Positions 27,818-36,600 of a stretch of DNA of 64,000 nucleotides are shown one piece after another (position 1 is the stretch's first letter; each line of letters begins with the position of its first letter). The notes under the pieces are model-generated. The model had not been told where the DNA came from. It saw only the letters and a program-made list of their open reading frames with translations, and did not search any database. The position numbers and the translations under genes were made by a program. Source of the DNA: Runella limosa DSM 17973 (GTDB lineage: Bacteria; Bacteroidota; Bacteroidia; Cytophagales; Spirosomataceae); contig NZ_KI519433.1 in the NCBI RefSeq assembly GCF_000482465.1, positions 50,236 to 114,235 of the forward strand, written 5' to 3'.

Positions 27818-30800
27818 ATGAAAAAACAATTACATCATCTCCTTTGGTTTGGGTTTGTGTGGATTTTAGGAATTATTCCTGCAATTGCGCAAGATCTGTC
27901 AACAAACCAAGTCAATTACCAATTGACTTATAATCCCACCACTCAGGTTTATACGGTTTGGGTCGTACCACAGTATAATACGCCCAACCCAAACAATCCC
28001 GAAGCCAATGAGCTTGGAGCGACGGCGCAGGTATCTTTGAAAGTTCCCAAAGACTTTGTCATTCAAAATGTTACTGACATAAGGGGAACTTGGGAAAAAA
28101 GCCCAGTAAAATTAGGAAATCAGTCAGCATTTACAACTTCTGGATTAGACCCCAATTATCTCTATTATGTGATTGGTAAAACCTCAACGGAAGTCAACTA
28201 TGGCCCTTTTAGTAGCGGTACACCTGTTTCACTTTTTACCTTTCAAGGCAATGCTTGTTATGGAACAGTAGGGGTTTTAGCAAAAACTGACCCTTTTGTG
28301 GCGGCAGCCAAAAACTTAGCATCCCTCAATACAGCCTGTAGTTTTTATTCACGTTCGGGACAAGCTACAAGCGGGAATGTGATACCTTTAGAGCAGTTCG
28401 TGGACAAGTTAGGTCCTGACGTTGATTGTAGTGCGCCTTCGATAAAGCTAATCAAAAGCATTTCTTCCATCACCGACAACGGTGCAGTGGGCCGTGGAGT
28501 AGGTGATGTTATCAACTATACTTTTACTGTCACTAATACGGGTAACGTGTCACTCTCGGCGGTGACTTTGACCGATGCTAAACTCAGTTTGAGCAACGTA
28601 GCGGTGAGCCCCAGTACACTTGCTCCAGGAGCAACAGGAACAGCTTCTGCCACTTACACCATCACGCAAGCTGATGTAAATGCAGGAGGAATTGAAAATA
28701 CAGCGACTGTCACGGGTACGCCCTCAAGTGGGCCTCTTTCAACCGTCACTGACGTATCAGACGCAGGAACAGACAACAACGCCGTGGCCATCACCAACCC
28801 CGACGTGACCGAGTCCCCAAAGTTGAACGGAACGACTGATACCAATCCGACCAATGACCCAACAGTGTTGTTGATTGCCCCAACACCTTCAATTAAGTTA
28901 GTAAAAAGCATTACCTCTATCACTGACAACGGCGCTACGGGTCGCGGAGTAGGTGATGTCATCAACTATACCTTCACTGTTACCAACACAGGAAATGTGA
29001 CGCTCACAGGCGTGTCTTTGACTGATGCAAAACTCAGCTTGAGCAACGCAGCGGTGAGTCCTGCCACGTTATTGCCAGGTGGAACAGGGACAGCTACTGC
29101 TACTTACACCATCACGCAAGCGGATGTCAACGCGGGAGGAATTGAGAACACGGCGACTGTGACGGGCACGCCCCCGAATTTACCCAATGGCAATGCAGCC
29201 ACGCCTGTTACTGACATTTCTGACGCAGGAACTGACAACAACGCCGTGGTCATCACAAATCCCGAGGTGACTGAGTCGCCAAAGTTGAACGGAGCGACTG
29301 ATACCAATCCGACCAATGATCCAACAGTGTTGTTGATTGCCCCAACACCTTCAATTAAGTTAGTAAAAAGCATTACCTCTATCACTGACAACGGTGCTAC
29401 TGGCCGCGGAGTAGGTGATGTCATCAACTATACCTTCACCGTTACCAACACGGGTAATGTGACGCTCACGGGAGTGGCTTTGACTGATGCTAAACTCAGC
29501 TTGAGCAACGCAGCGGTGAGTCCTGCCACGTTATTGCCAGGTGGAACAGGAACAGCTACTGCTACTTATACAATCACGCAAGCGGATGTCAACGCAGGAG
29601 GAATTGAGAATACGGCCACTGTCTCGGGCACGCCCCCGAATTTACCCAATGGCAATGCAGCCACGCCTGTTACTGACGTTTCTGATGCAGGAACGGACAA
29701 CAACGCCGTGGTCATCACAAATCCCGAGGTAACCGAATCGCCAAAATTGAACGGAACAACCGATACCGACCCCACCAATGACCCGACTGTCTTGGTAGTT
29801 ACCCCAACACCTTCAATTAAAGTTATCAAGAGCATTGCTTCGGTTACCTCAGCAGGCCCAGTGAATGTATTGGGCGATGTGATTAACTATACTTTCACAG
29901 TTACCAATACAGGTAATGTGCCTTTGACGGCGGTAAGTATCAGCGATCCTTTGTTGGGAGCTAACCTGACGGGAGGGCCAATCAGTTTGGCCATCGGTGA
30001 GTCCGATGCCACGACTTTCAAAGGTACTTATACAATTACCCAAGCCGACATTGTCGCGGGTGGAGTTCAAAACACGGCCACAGCAACGGGTACACCACCG
30101 AACTTGCCAAATGGTAACCCAGCAACGCCAGTAACGGATGTATCTGATGCAGGTACGGACGGTAACGCCACTCCGATTACCAACCCAGAGGTGATAGAAT
30201 CACCGAAGCTAGACGGTACGACCGACAATGACCCCACCAACGACCCGACGGTATTGTTGATTCCATGTATAAAATCAAAAGTAACCCTAACAGGTACAGC
30301 GGTTTGTTCGGCAGATATTCAGACTTATAGCATCACGTTCAGTGTTGCGGGCCAAGTAGGAGTTTTAAAAGCCAATAAAGGAGTTTTGACTGGCAGTAAT
30401 CCTTACACAGTAGTGGGCATTCCTTCGGGAGCGACGATTAAAATTACCGATAGCTTAAGTGCGGTTTGTAAATTTGATACCTTAATTACGGGGCCGAATT
30501 GTAACTGTACCCCAGCTTTACCAATATTACTTACGACAAGCATAACATCTTGTATTAGAGATACTTTCTCAACGATTAAATCGACGGTGTTTGGACTGGC
30601 TACAGTAGAGTGGTTTACTCAGGAAACAGGAGGTACACCAGTATTCACGGGCCTCAATTTTAAACCCTCGGGTAATGTTTCGGCCAATACGGTCTTCTAC
30701 GCTCAAGCTCGTAGTACTGACCCTACTTGTCCAACGGCTATCAGTACCAGCAGAGTAATAGCAACTGTTAATGCCCAAGATTGCTCGATAAAGTTGTTGC

Positions 30801-31585
30801 CTAAAGTGTATCTGCAAGGTTCATTATTTGGAGTGTTCTCTGGGCAGTTGATGCGCGATGACCTGCGGGTGAAAAACCTAATTCCTAGAAAATCGCCATA
30901 CGTAGCTTGGAACCCAGTGACAGCCGCCGATACCATTACCTCAAACACAGTTCTGAGCGTTACAGGAGCCGATGCCATTGTGGATTGGGTTTTTGTTGAG
31001 CTGCGCGACGCCGATGACTCTACAATTGTGGTCGATAGCCGTTCGGCCTTACTACAACGTGACGGTGACATTGTGGAAGTTGATGGAACGTCACCAATTA
31101 CCTTCAACACATTTGTATCAGCCGACTATTTTGTATCGGTTCGTCACCGAAACCACTTGGGAGTTATGTCGCAAACTGCTCTGCCATTAACGCAGGTCGT
31201 TTCTACGATTGATTTTCGTTCGGCAACCACACCTACTTATGTTTTGGCTAATTCACCGATACACCAATCACAAGTGGATGTAGCTCAGGGCAAAGCTCTT
31301 TGGGCGGGAAATGCCCTTTATGATGATCAAATAATTTATCAAGGTACAGACAACGACGTCAATGTCATCTATCAACAGGTCATTGCCGCAACTGGGAATC
31401 CGTTCTTTTTGCCTTTCTACATTTTGGCAGGATACTACACGGGTGATATCAACATGGACGGAGAAGTAATTTTCCAAGGGACAACCAATGACGTAGAGTA
31501 CATCTATCAAAACGTCATCAACAACCATAATGGTAACTCGCTCAAACAAAACTTCTTTATCATTCAGGAACAGTTGCCTAAATAA
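27818..31585 (+). CDS. Secreted DUF11/DUF7507-type repeat protein with shared C-terminal module
   Basis: 1,255 residues. Signal peptide (1-25); N-terminal domain (26-205, beginning LSTNQVNYQLTY) shared with the gene at 31657; four repeats of about 154 residues (206-815) of the kind found in bacterial surface stalks, each with INYTFTVTNTGNV and a YTITQADV...NTATVTGTP ending; two less clear Ig-like stretches (815-985); and a C-terminal module (991-1255) closely matching that of the giant adhesin, with LLPKVYLQGSLFGVFSG and two dockerin-like loops. It begins 40 bases after the adhesin gene, so the two are probably co-transcribed and may assemble on the same structure. Confidence 0.88.
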   Translation: MKKQLHHLLWFGFVWILGIIPAIAQDLSTNQVNYQLTYNPTTQVYTVWVVPQYNTPNPNNPEANELGATAQVSLKVPKDFVIQNVTDIRGTWEKSPVKLGNQSAFTTSGLDPNYLYYVIGKTSTEVNYGPFSSGTPVSLFTFQGNACYGTVGVLAKTDPFVAAAKNLASLNTACSFYSRSGQATSGNVIPLEQFVDKLGPDVDCSAPSIKLIKSISSITDNGAVGRGVGDVINYTFTVTNTGNVSLSAVTLTDAKLSLSNVAVSPSTLAPGATGTASATYTITQADVNAGGIENTATVTGTPSSGPLSTVTDVSDAGTDNNAVAITNPDVTESPKLNGTTDTNPTNDPTVLLIAPTPSIKLVKSITSITDNGATGRGVGDVINYTFTVTNTGNVTLTGVSLTDAKLSLSNAAVSPATLLPGGTGTATATYTITQADVNAGGIENTATVTGTPPNLPNGNAATPVTDISDAGTDNNAVVITNPEVTESPKLNGATDTNPTNDPTVLLIAPTPSIKLVKSITSITDNGATGRGVGDVINYTFTVTNTGNVTLTGVALTDAKLSLSNAAVSPATLLPGGTGTATATYTITQADVNAGGIENTATVSGTPPNLPNGNAATPVTDVSDAGTDNNAVVITNPEVTESPKLNGTTDTDPTNDPTVLVVTPTPSIKVIKSIASVTSAGPVNVLGDVINYTFTVTNTGNVPLTAVSISDPLLGANLTGGPISLAIGESDATTFKGTYTITQADIVAGGVQNTATATGTPPNLPNGNPATPVTDVSDAGTDGNATPITNPEVIESPKLDGTTDNDPTNDPTVLLIPCIKSKVTLTGTAVCSADIQTYSITFSVAGQVGVLKANKGVLTGSNPYTVVGIPSGATIKITDSLSAVCKFDTLITGPNCNCTPALPILLTTSITSCIRDTFSTIKSTVFGLATVEWFTQETGGTPVFTGLNFKPSGNVSANTVFYAQARSTDPTCPTAISTSRVIATVNAQDCSIKLLPKVYLQGSLFGVFSGQLMRDDLRVKNLIPRKSPYVAWNPVTAADTITSNTVLSVTGADAIVDWVFVELRDADDSTIVVDSRSALLQRDGDIVEVDGTSPITFNTFVSADYFVSVRHRNHLGVMSQTALPLTQVVSTIDFRSATTPTYVLANSPIHQSQVDVAQGKALWAGNALYDDQIIYQGTDNDVNVIYQQVIAATGNPFFLPFYILAGYYTGDINMDGEVIFQGTTNDVEYIYQNVINNHNGNSLKQNFFIIQEQLPK
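28882..29805 (+). repeat. Two 462-bp tandem units within the DUF11-type gene
   Basis: Units begin at 28882 and 29344 with the phase continuing at 29806 (exact 462-base spacing). The first two are nearly identical in DNA; the third and the leading partial unit at 28437 are more diverged. Confidence 0.85.
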
Positions 31586-31595
31586 GCATGGATCC

Positions 31596-31620
31596 ATCCA
31601 GGGGCGTAATGCCCCTGGAT
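31596..31620. terminator. Intercistronic hairpin
   Basis: A perfect ten-base stem (ATCCAGGGGC/GCCCCTGGAT) with loop GTAAT lies between the two DUF11-type genes. There is no T-run directly after it, so it may act in mRNA processing or partial termination rather than as a full terminator. Confidence 0.55.
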
Positions 31621-31656
31621 AGTCTAAAAAATTCAACGCAATAAACACAGACTACA

Positions 31657-32919
31657 ATGAAAAACGGATTATTTACACTCGCTTGGGTTGGGCTTATTTG
31701 GGTTCATTGCTTTGTGCCCGTAGTAGCGCAACAACTCTCGACAAATCAAGTCAATTATCAATTGACTTACGATGCTTCTAGTCAGACTTATACGGCCTGG
31801 GTAGTGCCTAGGTACGCTACACCAAATACCAATAACGGCGATGCCAATGAGTTTGGCGCGACAGCACAAGTCTCCTTGAAAGTCCCTAAAGATTTTGTGA
31901 TTCAGAACATTACAGACATACGGGGAACTTGGGGAAAAAGCCCTTTGAAGCTCGGGAATCAAGCCGTGTTTGCTTCGGCCAATTTAGACCCGAACTACCT
32001 ATATTATGTTATTGGCAAAACCCCCACTGAAGTAAATTATGGTGCTTTTGCCAATGGTACGCCCGTTTCACTTTTCACTTTTAGGGGAAATGCTTGCCAG
32101 GGGCCAGTAGGAATTTTAGCAAAAACGGATCCATTTGTGGCAGCATCTAAAGCGTTAGCCTCACTCAATACCGCTTGTAGTTTTTACTCACGCTCTGGGC
32201 AGGCTATTAGTGGAAACGTAATTCCTTTAGAGCAGTTTGTAGATAAATTGGGGCCTGATGCCAGTTGTAATCCACCGATTGATTTGGCATTGACGGTGGC
32301 CACCAGTAATCAGCAACCAGGCTTAAATGCAAACATTACTTTGACCGTAAGTGTCACAAATGAAGGGCAAAATCCTGCTTCAGGTGTAGAAGTAAAGAAT
32401 ATTTTGCCTGCTGGTATGAGTTTCCAGACATTTGCGACAGCCACTGGCACGTATAATTCAGGTACGGGTACGTGGACCATTGGGAATATCGCAGTAGGCC
32501 AAACAGTAACATTGTCTATTGGAGTCCAAGTAACACAGACTGGCGTGCAATATTTTACCGCAGAAGTGTCTAAAGCAGACCAAGGTGACATCGATTCTAC
32601 TCCCAACAATAGTATCGAAACTGAAGATGATTTCGACCGAACTTGCGTGACGGTGCCCGCTCCTATTTGTGCAGGACAAATCTTTGAACTTTCGATTCCG
32701 AACGGTTATACCAACATTCAATGGTACAAAGACAACCAACCTATTCAGAATGCAACTACCTCCGTTCTTCAAGTGACCCAAGCAGGTACTTATCGCTTTA
32801 CAGCGACCAATGTTGCCTGTCCAACGGCAGGGTGTTGTTCATTTATTTTCTTTGAAGGAGACTGCTGTCCTACCAAGCCAATATGTGTGCCTTTCACGAT
32901 AAAAAAAGTAAGGAAGTAG
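31657..32919 (+). CDS. Secreted surface protein, paralogue of the N-terminal part of the preceding gene
   Basis: 420 residues. The signal peptide and first 205 residues align throughout with the gene at 27818 (NQVNYQLTYD, KVPKDFVIQNITDIRGTWGKSP, SLFTFRGNAC, EQFVDKLGPD). A single DUF11-like domain follows (about 206-330, LTVSVTNEGQNPASGVEVKN), then an Ig-like domain (331-395) and a cysteine-rich end (CCSFIFFEGDCCP) finishing in a basic tail, FTIKKVRK. It lacks the dockerin-like C-terminal module of its neighbour. The conserved N-domain may be the part that docks these proteins to a common partner; this is inference. Confidence 0.85.
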   Translation: MKNGLFTLAWVGLIWVHCFVPVVAQQLSTNQVNYQLTYDASSQTYTAWVVPRYATPNTNNGDANEFGATAQVSLKVPKDFVIQNITDIRGTWGKSPLKLGNQAVFASANLDPNYLYYVIGKTPTEVNYGAFANGTPVSLFTFRGNACQGPVGILAKTDPFVAASKALASLNTACSFYSRSGQAISGNVIPLEQFVDKLGPDASCNPPIDLALTVATSNQQPGLNANITLTVSVTNEGQNPASGVEVKNILPAGMSFQTFATATGTYNSGTGTWTIGNIAVGQTVTLSIGVQVTQTGVQYFTAEVSKADQGDIDSTPNNSIETEDDFDRTCVTVPAPICAGQIFELSIPNGYTNIQWYKDNQPIQNATTSVLQVTQAGTYRFTATNVACPTAGCCSFIFFEGDCCPTKPICVPFTIKKVRK

Positions 32920-33011
32920 GTTGTTGCGCAATGCAATTGACAACATTTAATAGATAAGGGTAAGTAATATATCATAACACGGAATCATTAGATGCCCTGT
33001 TATATAACACA

Positions 33012-33044
33012 AAAGTCCCCATGAGCGATGCTGATGGGGACTTT
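33012..33044. terminator. Bidirectional terminator
   Basis: An 11-base perfect stem (AAAGTCCCCAT/ATGGGGACTTT) separates the surface-protein operon from the convergent GH51 gene; A and T flanks serve both directions. Confidence 0.85.
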
Positions 33045-33070
33045 AACTTGATTGATTTAACTACAAAAAA

Positions 33071-34612
33071 TTATTTCTTGAGTGTTAACGTAATAACACT
33101 ATAAGCAGGAATCGTAAGTTTTAACACTCCTTTGTCGAGTTTCGCGCCTGCAAATTCCTTTACTGTGATTTTGTTGGGTTGTTCAAAACTATTATAATCA
33201 TTGATTTTAGCAGAAGCGAGTATCTGACCTGATACTTTTGAAAACTCGTCACCTCGTAGGTTGATGGTTACTTCGTGTGGCTTGCTATAATCAATATTCG
33301 TCAGAGAGATTGTCATGGCACCAGCGGCATTTTTTGAAGCAGAAGCAGAAACTGCCGTCAGTTTTTTTCCTTGAAACTCGTAAGATGATGATTCAATGCT
33401 GATAGGTACCAACAGCGCATCTTGGTGAACGTTATACATTTTCATCACGTGGTACGTTGGGGTGAGCAACATTTTCTCTTCATTGGTTAAAATAACCGAT
33501 TGAAGCACGTTGACGATTTGGGCGAGGTTGGCTCCTCGTACACGATCAGCGTGATTATTGAAGATGTTGAGCGTTAGACCTGCAATCATCGCGTCGCGCA
33601 TGGTATTTTGTTGGTACAAAAACCCAGGATTAGTACCAGGTTCTACGCTGTACCAGCCGCCCCATTCATCGACAATCAAGGCCACTTTTTTCTCGGGGTC
33701 GTATTTGTCCATGACAGTACTGTGTCGTGTCACAAGTTCTTCCATTTTCCAAGCCTCATCCATGATTTTAAAATACTCCTGCTCGTTGAAATTAACCGAA
33801 GGGCCTTTGTCATTCCAGTTAATGACGGAATAATGGTGCAATGCAACGCCTGAAAGCATATTGTGAGGGATATTTTTCATCAACGTCTCTGTCCATTGAT
33901 AATCGCCGTCACTTGCTCCTGAGGCAATCCGATAGAGTTTGCCAGTGTTGTTCCAGTCGGCCATAAAGGTGGCGTATTGGCGGTAAATATTCGCGTAATA
34001 TTCAGCAGTCATATTGCCACCGCAGCCCCAGGCTTCGTTGCCAACTCCCCAGAGTTGAACATTCCAAGGTTTTTCACGGCCGTTTTGTTTGCGAAGTTCG
34101 GCCATAGGGCTACCGCCTGGGTGATTAACATAAGCCACCCAATCGACCAGGTCTTTGACAGTGCCGCTACCCACATTGCCTGCCAAGTAAGGTTCTGCGC
34201 CAATGCGCTCGCAGAGGTCGAGGAAATCGTGCGTACCAAAGCTATTGTCCTCTGTTACGCCTCCCCACCAAACGTTTACCATTTTAGGACGTTTTTCTTT
34301 TGGACCAATTCCATCTTTCCATTGGTATGTATCGGCAAAACATCCCCCAGGCCAGCGAAGGTTGGGGATTTTGAGGTCTTTTAAGGCTTGAATGATGTCG
34401 TTACGAACCCCTGCTGTATTAGGAATTTTTGTGTTCCCTTCGCCTACATAAATGCCGCCATAAATACAACGCCCAAGGTGTTCGGCAAAATGCCCGTAAA
34501 TGTGTTTGTTGATTTGAGTTTTGGCTAAGTCACTATTGAGCGTAATTTTTGTCTGGGCTGTTACCTCAAGTATCAGCCAACAGGCGACCAACGATAGTAG
34601 TATTTTCTTCAT
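33071..34612 (-). CDS. Secreted alpha-L-arabinofuranosidase, GH51
   Basis: 513 residues with a signal peptide ending at VTAQ (residue 20). The GH51 signature is clear: LRWPGGCFADTYQWKDG, the acid/base Glu193 in GVGNEAWGCGG, and the nucleophile Glu316 in IVDEWGGWY. A beta-sandwich region follows to the C-terminus. It removes arabinofuranosyl groups from arabinan or arabinoxylan and, unlike many cytoplasmic GH51 enzymes, is exported. No SusC/SusD pair or other arabinan genes are adjacent, so it stands outside a classical polysaccharide utilisation locus. An inverted repeat lies upstream at 34673-34701. Confidence 0.92.
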   Translation of the reverse strand: MKKILLSLVACWLILEVTAQTKITLNSDLAKTQINKHIYGHFAEHLGRCIYGGIYVGEGNTKIPNTAGVRNDIIQALKDLKIPNLRWPGGCFADTYQWKDGIGPKEKRPKMVNVWWGGVTEDNSFGTHDFLDLCERIGAEPYLAGNVGSGTVKDLVDWVAYVNHPGGSPMAELRKQNGREKPWNVQLWGVGNEAWGCGGNMTAEYYANIYRQYATFMADWNNTGKLYRIASGASDGDYQWTETLMKNIPHNMLSGVALHHYSVINWNDKGPSVNFNEQEYFKIMDEAWKMEELVTRHSTVMDKYDPEKKVALIVDEWGGWYSVEPGTNPGFLYQQNTMRDAMIAGLTLNIFNNHADRVRGANLAQIVNVLQSVILTNEEKMLLTPTYHVMKMYNVHQDALLVPISIESSSYEFQGKKLTAVSASASKNAAGAMTISLTNIDYSKPHEVTINLRGDEFSKVSGQILASAKINDYNSFEQPNKITVKEFAGAKLDKGVLKLTIPAYSVITLTLKK

Positions 34613-34672
34613 TGATTTACTTGGTAGATTAGAATATGGTTATTTTTACTATTACTAGATGAAAATGATATT

Positions 34673-34701
34673 TTCTTGATTCTATACCCTGAAATCAAGA
34701 A
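34673..34701. promoter_or_regulatory. Inverted repeat upstream of the GH51 gene
   Basis: Nine-base arms TTCTTGATT and AATCAAGAA are separated by 11 bases, 61 bases before the GH51 start codon and 64 before the divergent lipoprotein gene. It could be an operator controlling either gene. Confidence 0.4.
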
Positions 34702-34764
34702 GATTTATTTTTTTTACCACTTCGCTAGGGAGAACCTAATTTGCTTATCAAAACAAAAAGAAAA

Positions 34765-35223
34765 ATGAAGAAGACAATTTGTTGGGCGCTACTCATGGGT
34801 TTAGGTGCGTGCCAAACGCAGCAAGATAAAAGTACCCAAAATGATACAACCAAAGTAGCGGAGGTGCCGATTGTTGGCGGTGATCTTGACAAACATGGTT
34901 GCAAAGGCTCGGCAGGCTATACTTGGTCGTCGGTAAAAAATAATTGTGTGCGATTATTTGAGCAAGGTGTTCGCCTTAACCCTCAAGATACGACGCTAAA
35001 TCAGACGGTTTCGGCCTTTGTGATTTTTGCAGATGATGCCAAAGAAAATGCGGGGGAGGTGGAATTATTTTTGCCAACGCTGGCAGATAGTTCCATTATT
35101 TTGTCGCCACTCAAAGACAACGGTGCAGGAACTTGGAGCAATGGCAATTATCTTCTAACGCAATGGAAAGGTGTATATACTTTGGAAGAAAAAAAGAAGG
35201 TATTGTACCAAGGCGGGCGCTGA
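34765..35223 (+). CDS. Lipoprotein of unknown function
   Basis: 152 residues from the ATG at 34765, which is followed by a lipoprotein signal with Cys at LGLGACQ. An upstream TTG would place a charged tail before the signal. The middle region contains DKHGCKGSAGYTWSSVKNNCVRLFEQGVRL, with two further cysteines, and the rest is beta-rich. I have seen similar lipoproteins in Bacteroidota but cannot name a function. It ends before a strong terminator facing tRNA-Lys. Confidence 0.7.
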   Translation: MKKTICWALLMGLGACQTQQDKSTQNDTTKVAEVPIVGGDLDKHGCKGSAGYTWSSVKNNCVRLFEQGVRLNPQDTTLNQTVSAFVIFADDAKENAGEVELFLPTLADSSIILSPLKDNGAGTWSNGNYLLTQWKGVYTLEEKKKVLYQGGR

Positions 35224-35234
35224 AATAATGCAAC

Positions 35235-35271
35235 AAAAAAGCCTCAAAACAGTGCGTTTTGAGGCTTTTTT
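35235..35271. terminator. Bidirectional terminator between lipoprotein and tRNA-Lys
   Basis: A 16-base stem including GCCTCAAAAC/GTTTTGAGGC, flanked by six A and eight T, with loop AGTGC. Confidence 0.9.
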
Positions 35272-35280
35272 TTCTTTTTG

Positions 35281-35353
35281 TGATCCCGCTGGGACTCGAA
35301 CCCAGGACCCATACATTAAAAGTGTATTGCTCTACCAACTGAGCTACGGAATC
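35281..35353 (-). tRNA. tRNA-Lys (anticodon TTT)
   Basis: 73 bases including discriminator A. The acceptor stem GATTCCG/CGGGATC has one T-G pair. The anticodon stem ATACA/TGTAT encloses CTTTTAA, giving TTT, and the T-arm carries TTCGAGT. CCA is not encoded. Confidence 0.95.
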
Positions 35354-35419
35354 TTACTTTTTCATTACTGCTTTCAACTTTTTTCGTTTCGTTGTCTGCG
35401 TTGTTCTGAAATCGTGGTG

Positions 35420-35450
35420 CAAAAGTACGTGGTTTGACAATACGACGCAA
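35420..35450 (-). promoter_or_regulatory. Promoter of tRNA-Lys
   Basis: TTG (35450-35448), 20 bases, then TACTTTTG (35427-35420) on the minus strand. The sequence after the box, GCACCACG, is the same as after the tRNA-Glu box. Confidence 0.65.
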
Positions 35451-35634
35451 GTGCTGATGTGAAAATATTTTTAAAATATTTTTTAAATGTCAGACAGTGA
35501 GTGAGTTAAAGTTGAAAATATTTTTAACTTTTTTTTGCGACTCCGATTTGTGGTTAGATTCTTGGTACGAAATGCTTATAAATTCGTAGTATTGAAAGTT
35601 AATCAATCATCACTCATTTATTTCCACTTCCATA

Positions 35635-36489
35635 ATGAAACTATTTCGTTTTGGCACATTTGAACAAGAGCAACCGGGAGTTATTTTGTCGGATGGCCGT
35701 AAAGTAAACGTAGCAGCGTTTGGCGAAGATTTTAACGAGGCATTTTTTGCCAACGATGGCCTTTCTCGCTTGGCCGATTGGCTCACCATTTATGCAGACA
35801 CTTGCCCTGAGGTTTCGGAGGATGTTCGCCTTGGTTCGGCCATCGCGCGCCCTTCAAAAATTGTTTGCATCGGTTTGAACTATGCCAAACACGCGGCAGA
35901 GTCGGGGATGGATGTGCCAAAAGAACCCGTTATTTTCTTTAAATCAACTTCCGCTTTGTGCGGCCCGAACGATAACGTAATTATTCCGCGCAATTCTGTC
36001 AAAACCGACTGGGAAGTAGAGTTGGCCTTCGTGATTGGTAAAAAAGCCAGCTACGTGGATGAAGCCAATGCCATGGATTATGTAGCGGGTTATATCTTAC
36101 ACAACGATTACTCGGAGCGTGAGTTTCAACTCGAACGCAGTGGTCAATGGGTAAAAGGTAAGAGCAATGATACTTTTGCCCCGCTTGGGCCTTTCATGGC
36201 AACCAAAGATGAAATCGCTGATCCTCATACACTTCGCCTTTGGTTGAAAGTGAATGATGAGATGTTGCAAGATTCAAATACCGATGACATGGTGTTTAAA
36301 ATTCCAACCTTGGTAAGCTATCTAAGCCAATTTATGACCTTGCTTCCTGGCGATGTTATCTCAACAGGAACGCCGTTTGGGGTAGGGCTAGGCTTTAAGC
36401 CGCCAAGATACCTCAAAGCAGGCGATGTTGTCGAATTAGGCATCGACGGGCTCGGGACGCAACGCCAAGTGGCAGAAGCGTATCAGTAA
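35635..36489 (+). CDS. Fumarylacetoacetate hydrolase family protein
   Basis: 284 residues. The C-terminal FAH domain (about 70-282) starts with KIVCIGLNYAKHAAE and contains the metal ligands Glu127 and Glu129 (DWEVELAFVIG) and Asp158 (YILHNDYSERE), followed by KGKSNDTFAPLGP and GDVISTGTPFGVG. The first 65 residues form the small N-domain common in this subgroup. Relatives cleave C-C bonds in 2,4-diketo acids, for example 2,4-diketo-3-deoxy-L-fuconate; the exact substrate here is unknown. No other fucose-pathway genes are adjacent. Confidence 0.9.
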   Translation: MKLFRFGTFEQEQPGVILSDGRKVNVAAFGEDFNEAFFANDGLSRLADWLTIYADTCPEVSEDVRLGSAIARPSKIVCIGLNYAKHAAESGMDVPKEPVIFFKSTSALCGPNDNVIIPRNSVKTDWEVELAFVIGKKASYVDEANAMDYVAGYILHNDYSEREFQLERSGQWVKGKSNDTFAPLGPFMATKDEIADPHTLRLWLKVNDEMLQDSNTDDMVFKIPTLVSYLSQFMTLLPGDVISTGTPFGVGLGFKPPRYLKAGDVVELGIDGLGTQRQVAEAYQ

Positions 36490-36528
36490 GACGAGTAAAA
36501 AACCTTAGTATTTTATTTTTTCATTTTG

Positions 36529-36565
36529 TGCGGCTTGATGGTCTCCATTAAGCCGCATATTTTTT
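36529..36565 (+). terminator. Strong rho-independent terminator
   Basis: A 13-base stem (TGCGGCTTGATGG/CCATTAAGCCGCA, one G-T pair) with loop TCT is followed by TATTTTTT. It ends only 36 bases before the DUF5916 start codon, so that gene must have a promoter within or very near this hairpin, or be controlled by read-through. Confidence 0.85.
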
Positions 36566-36600
36566 CATTGATTTCAACCTATCTATCCAATCATCAGACC

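Noticed and set aside
35171..35437. Open frame across the terminator and tRNA-Lys
   Set aside because: It runs through a hairpin, the tRNA and its promoter, all better explained as non-coding.
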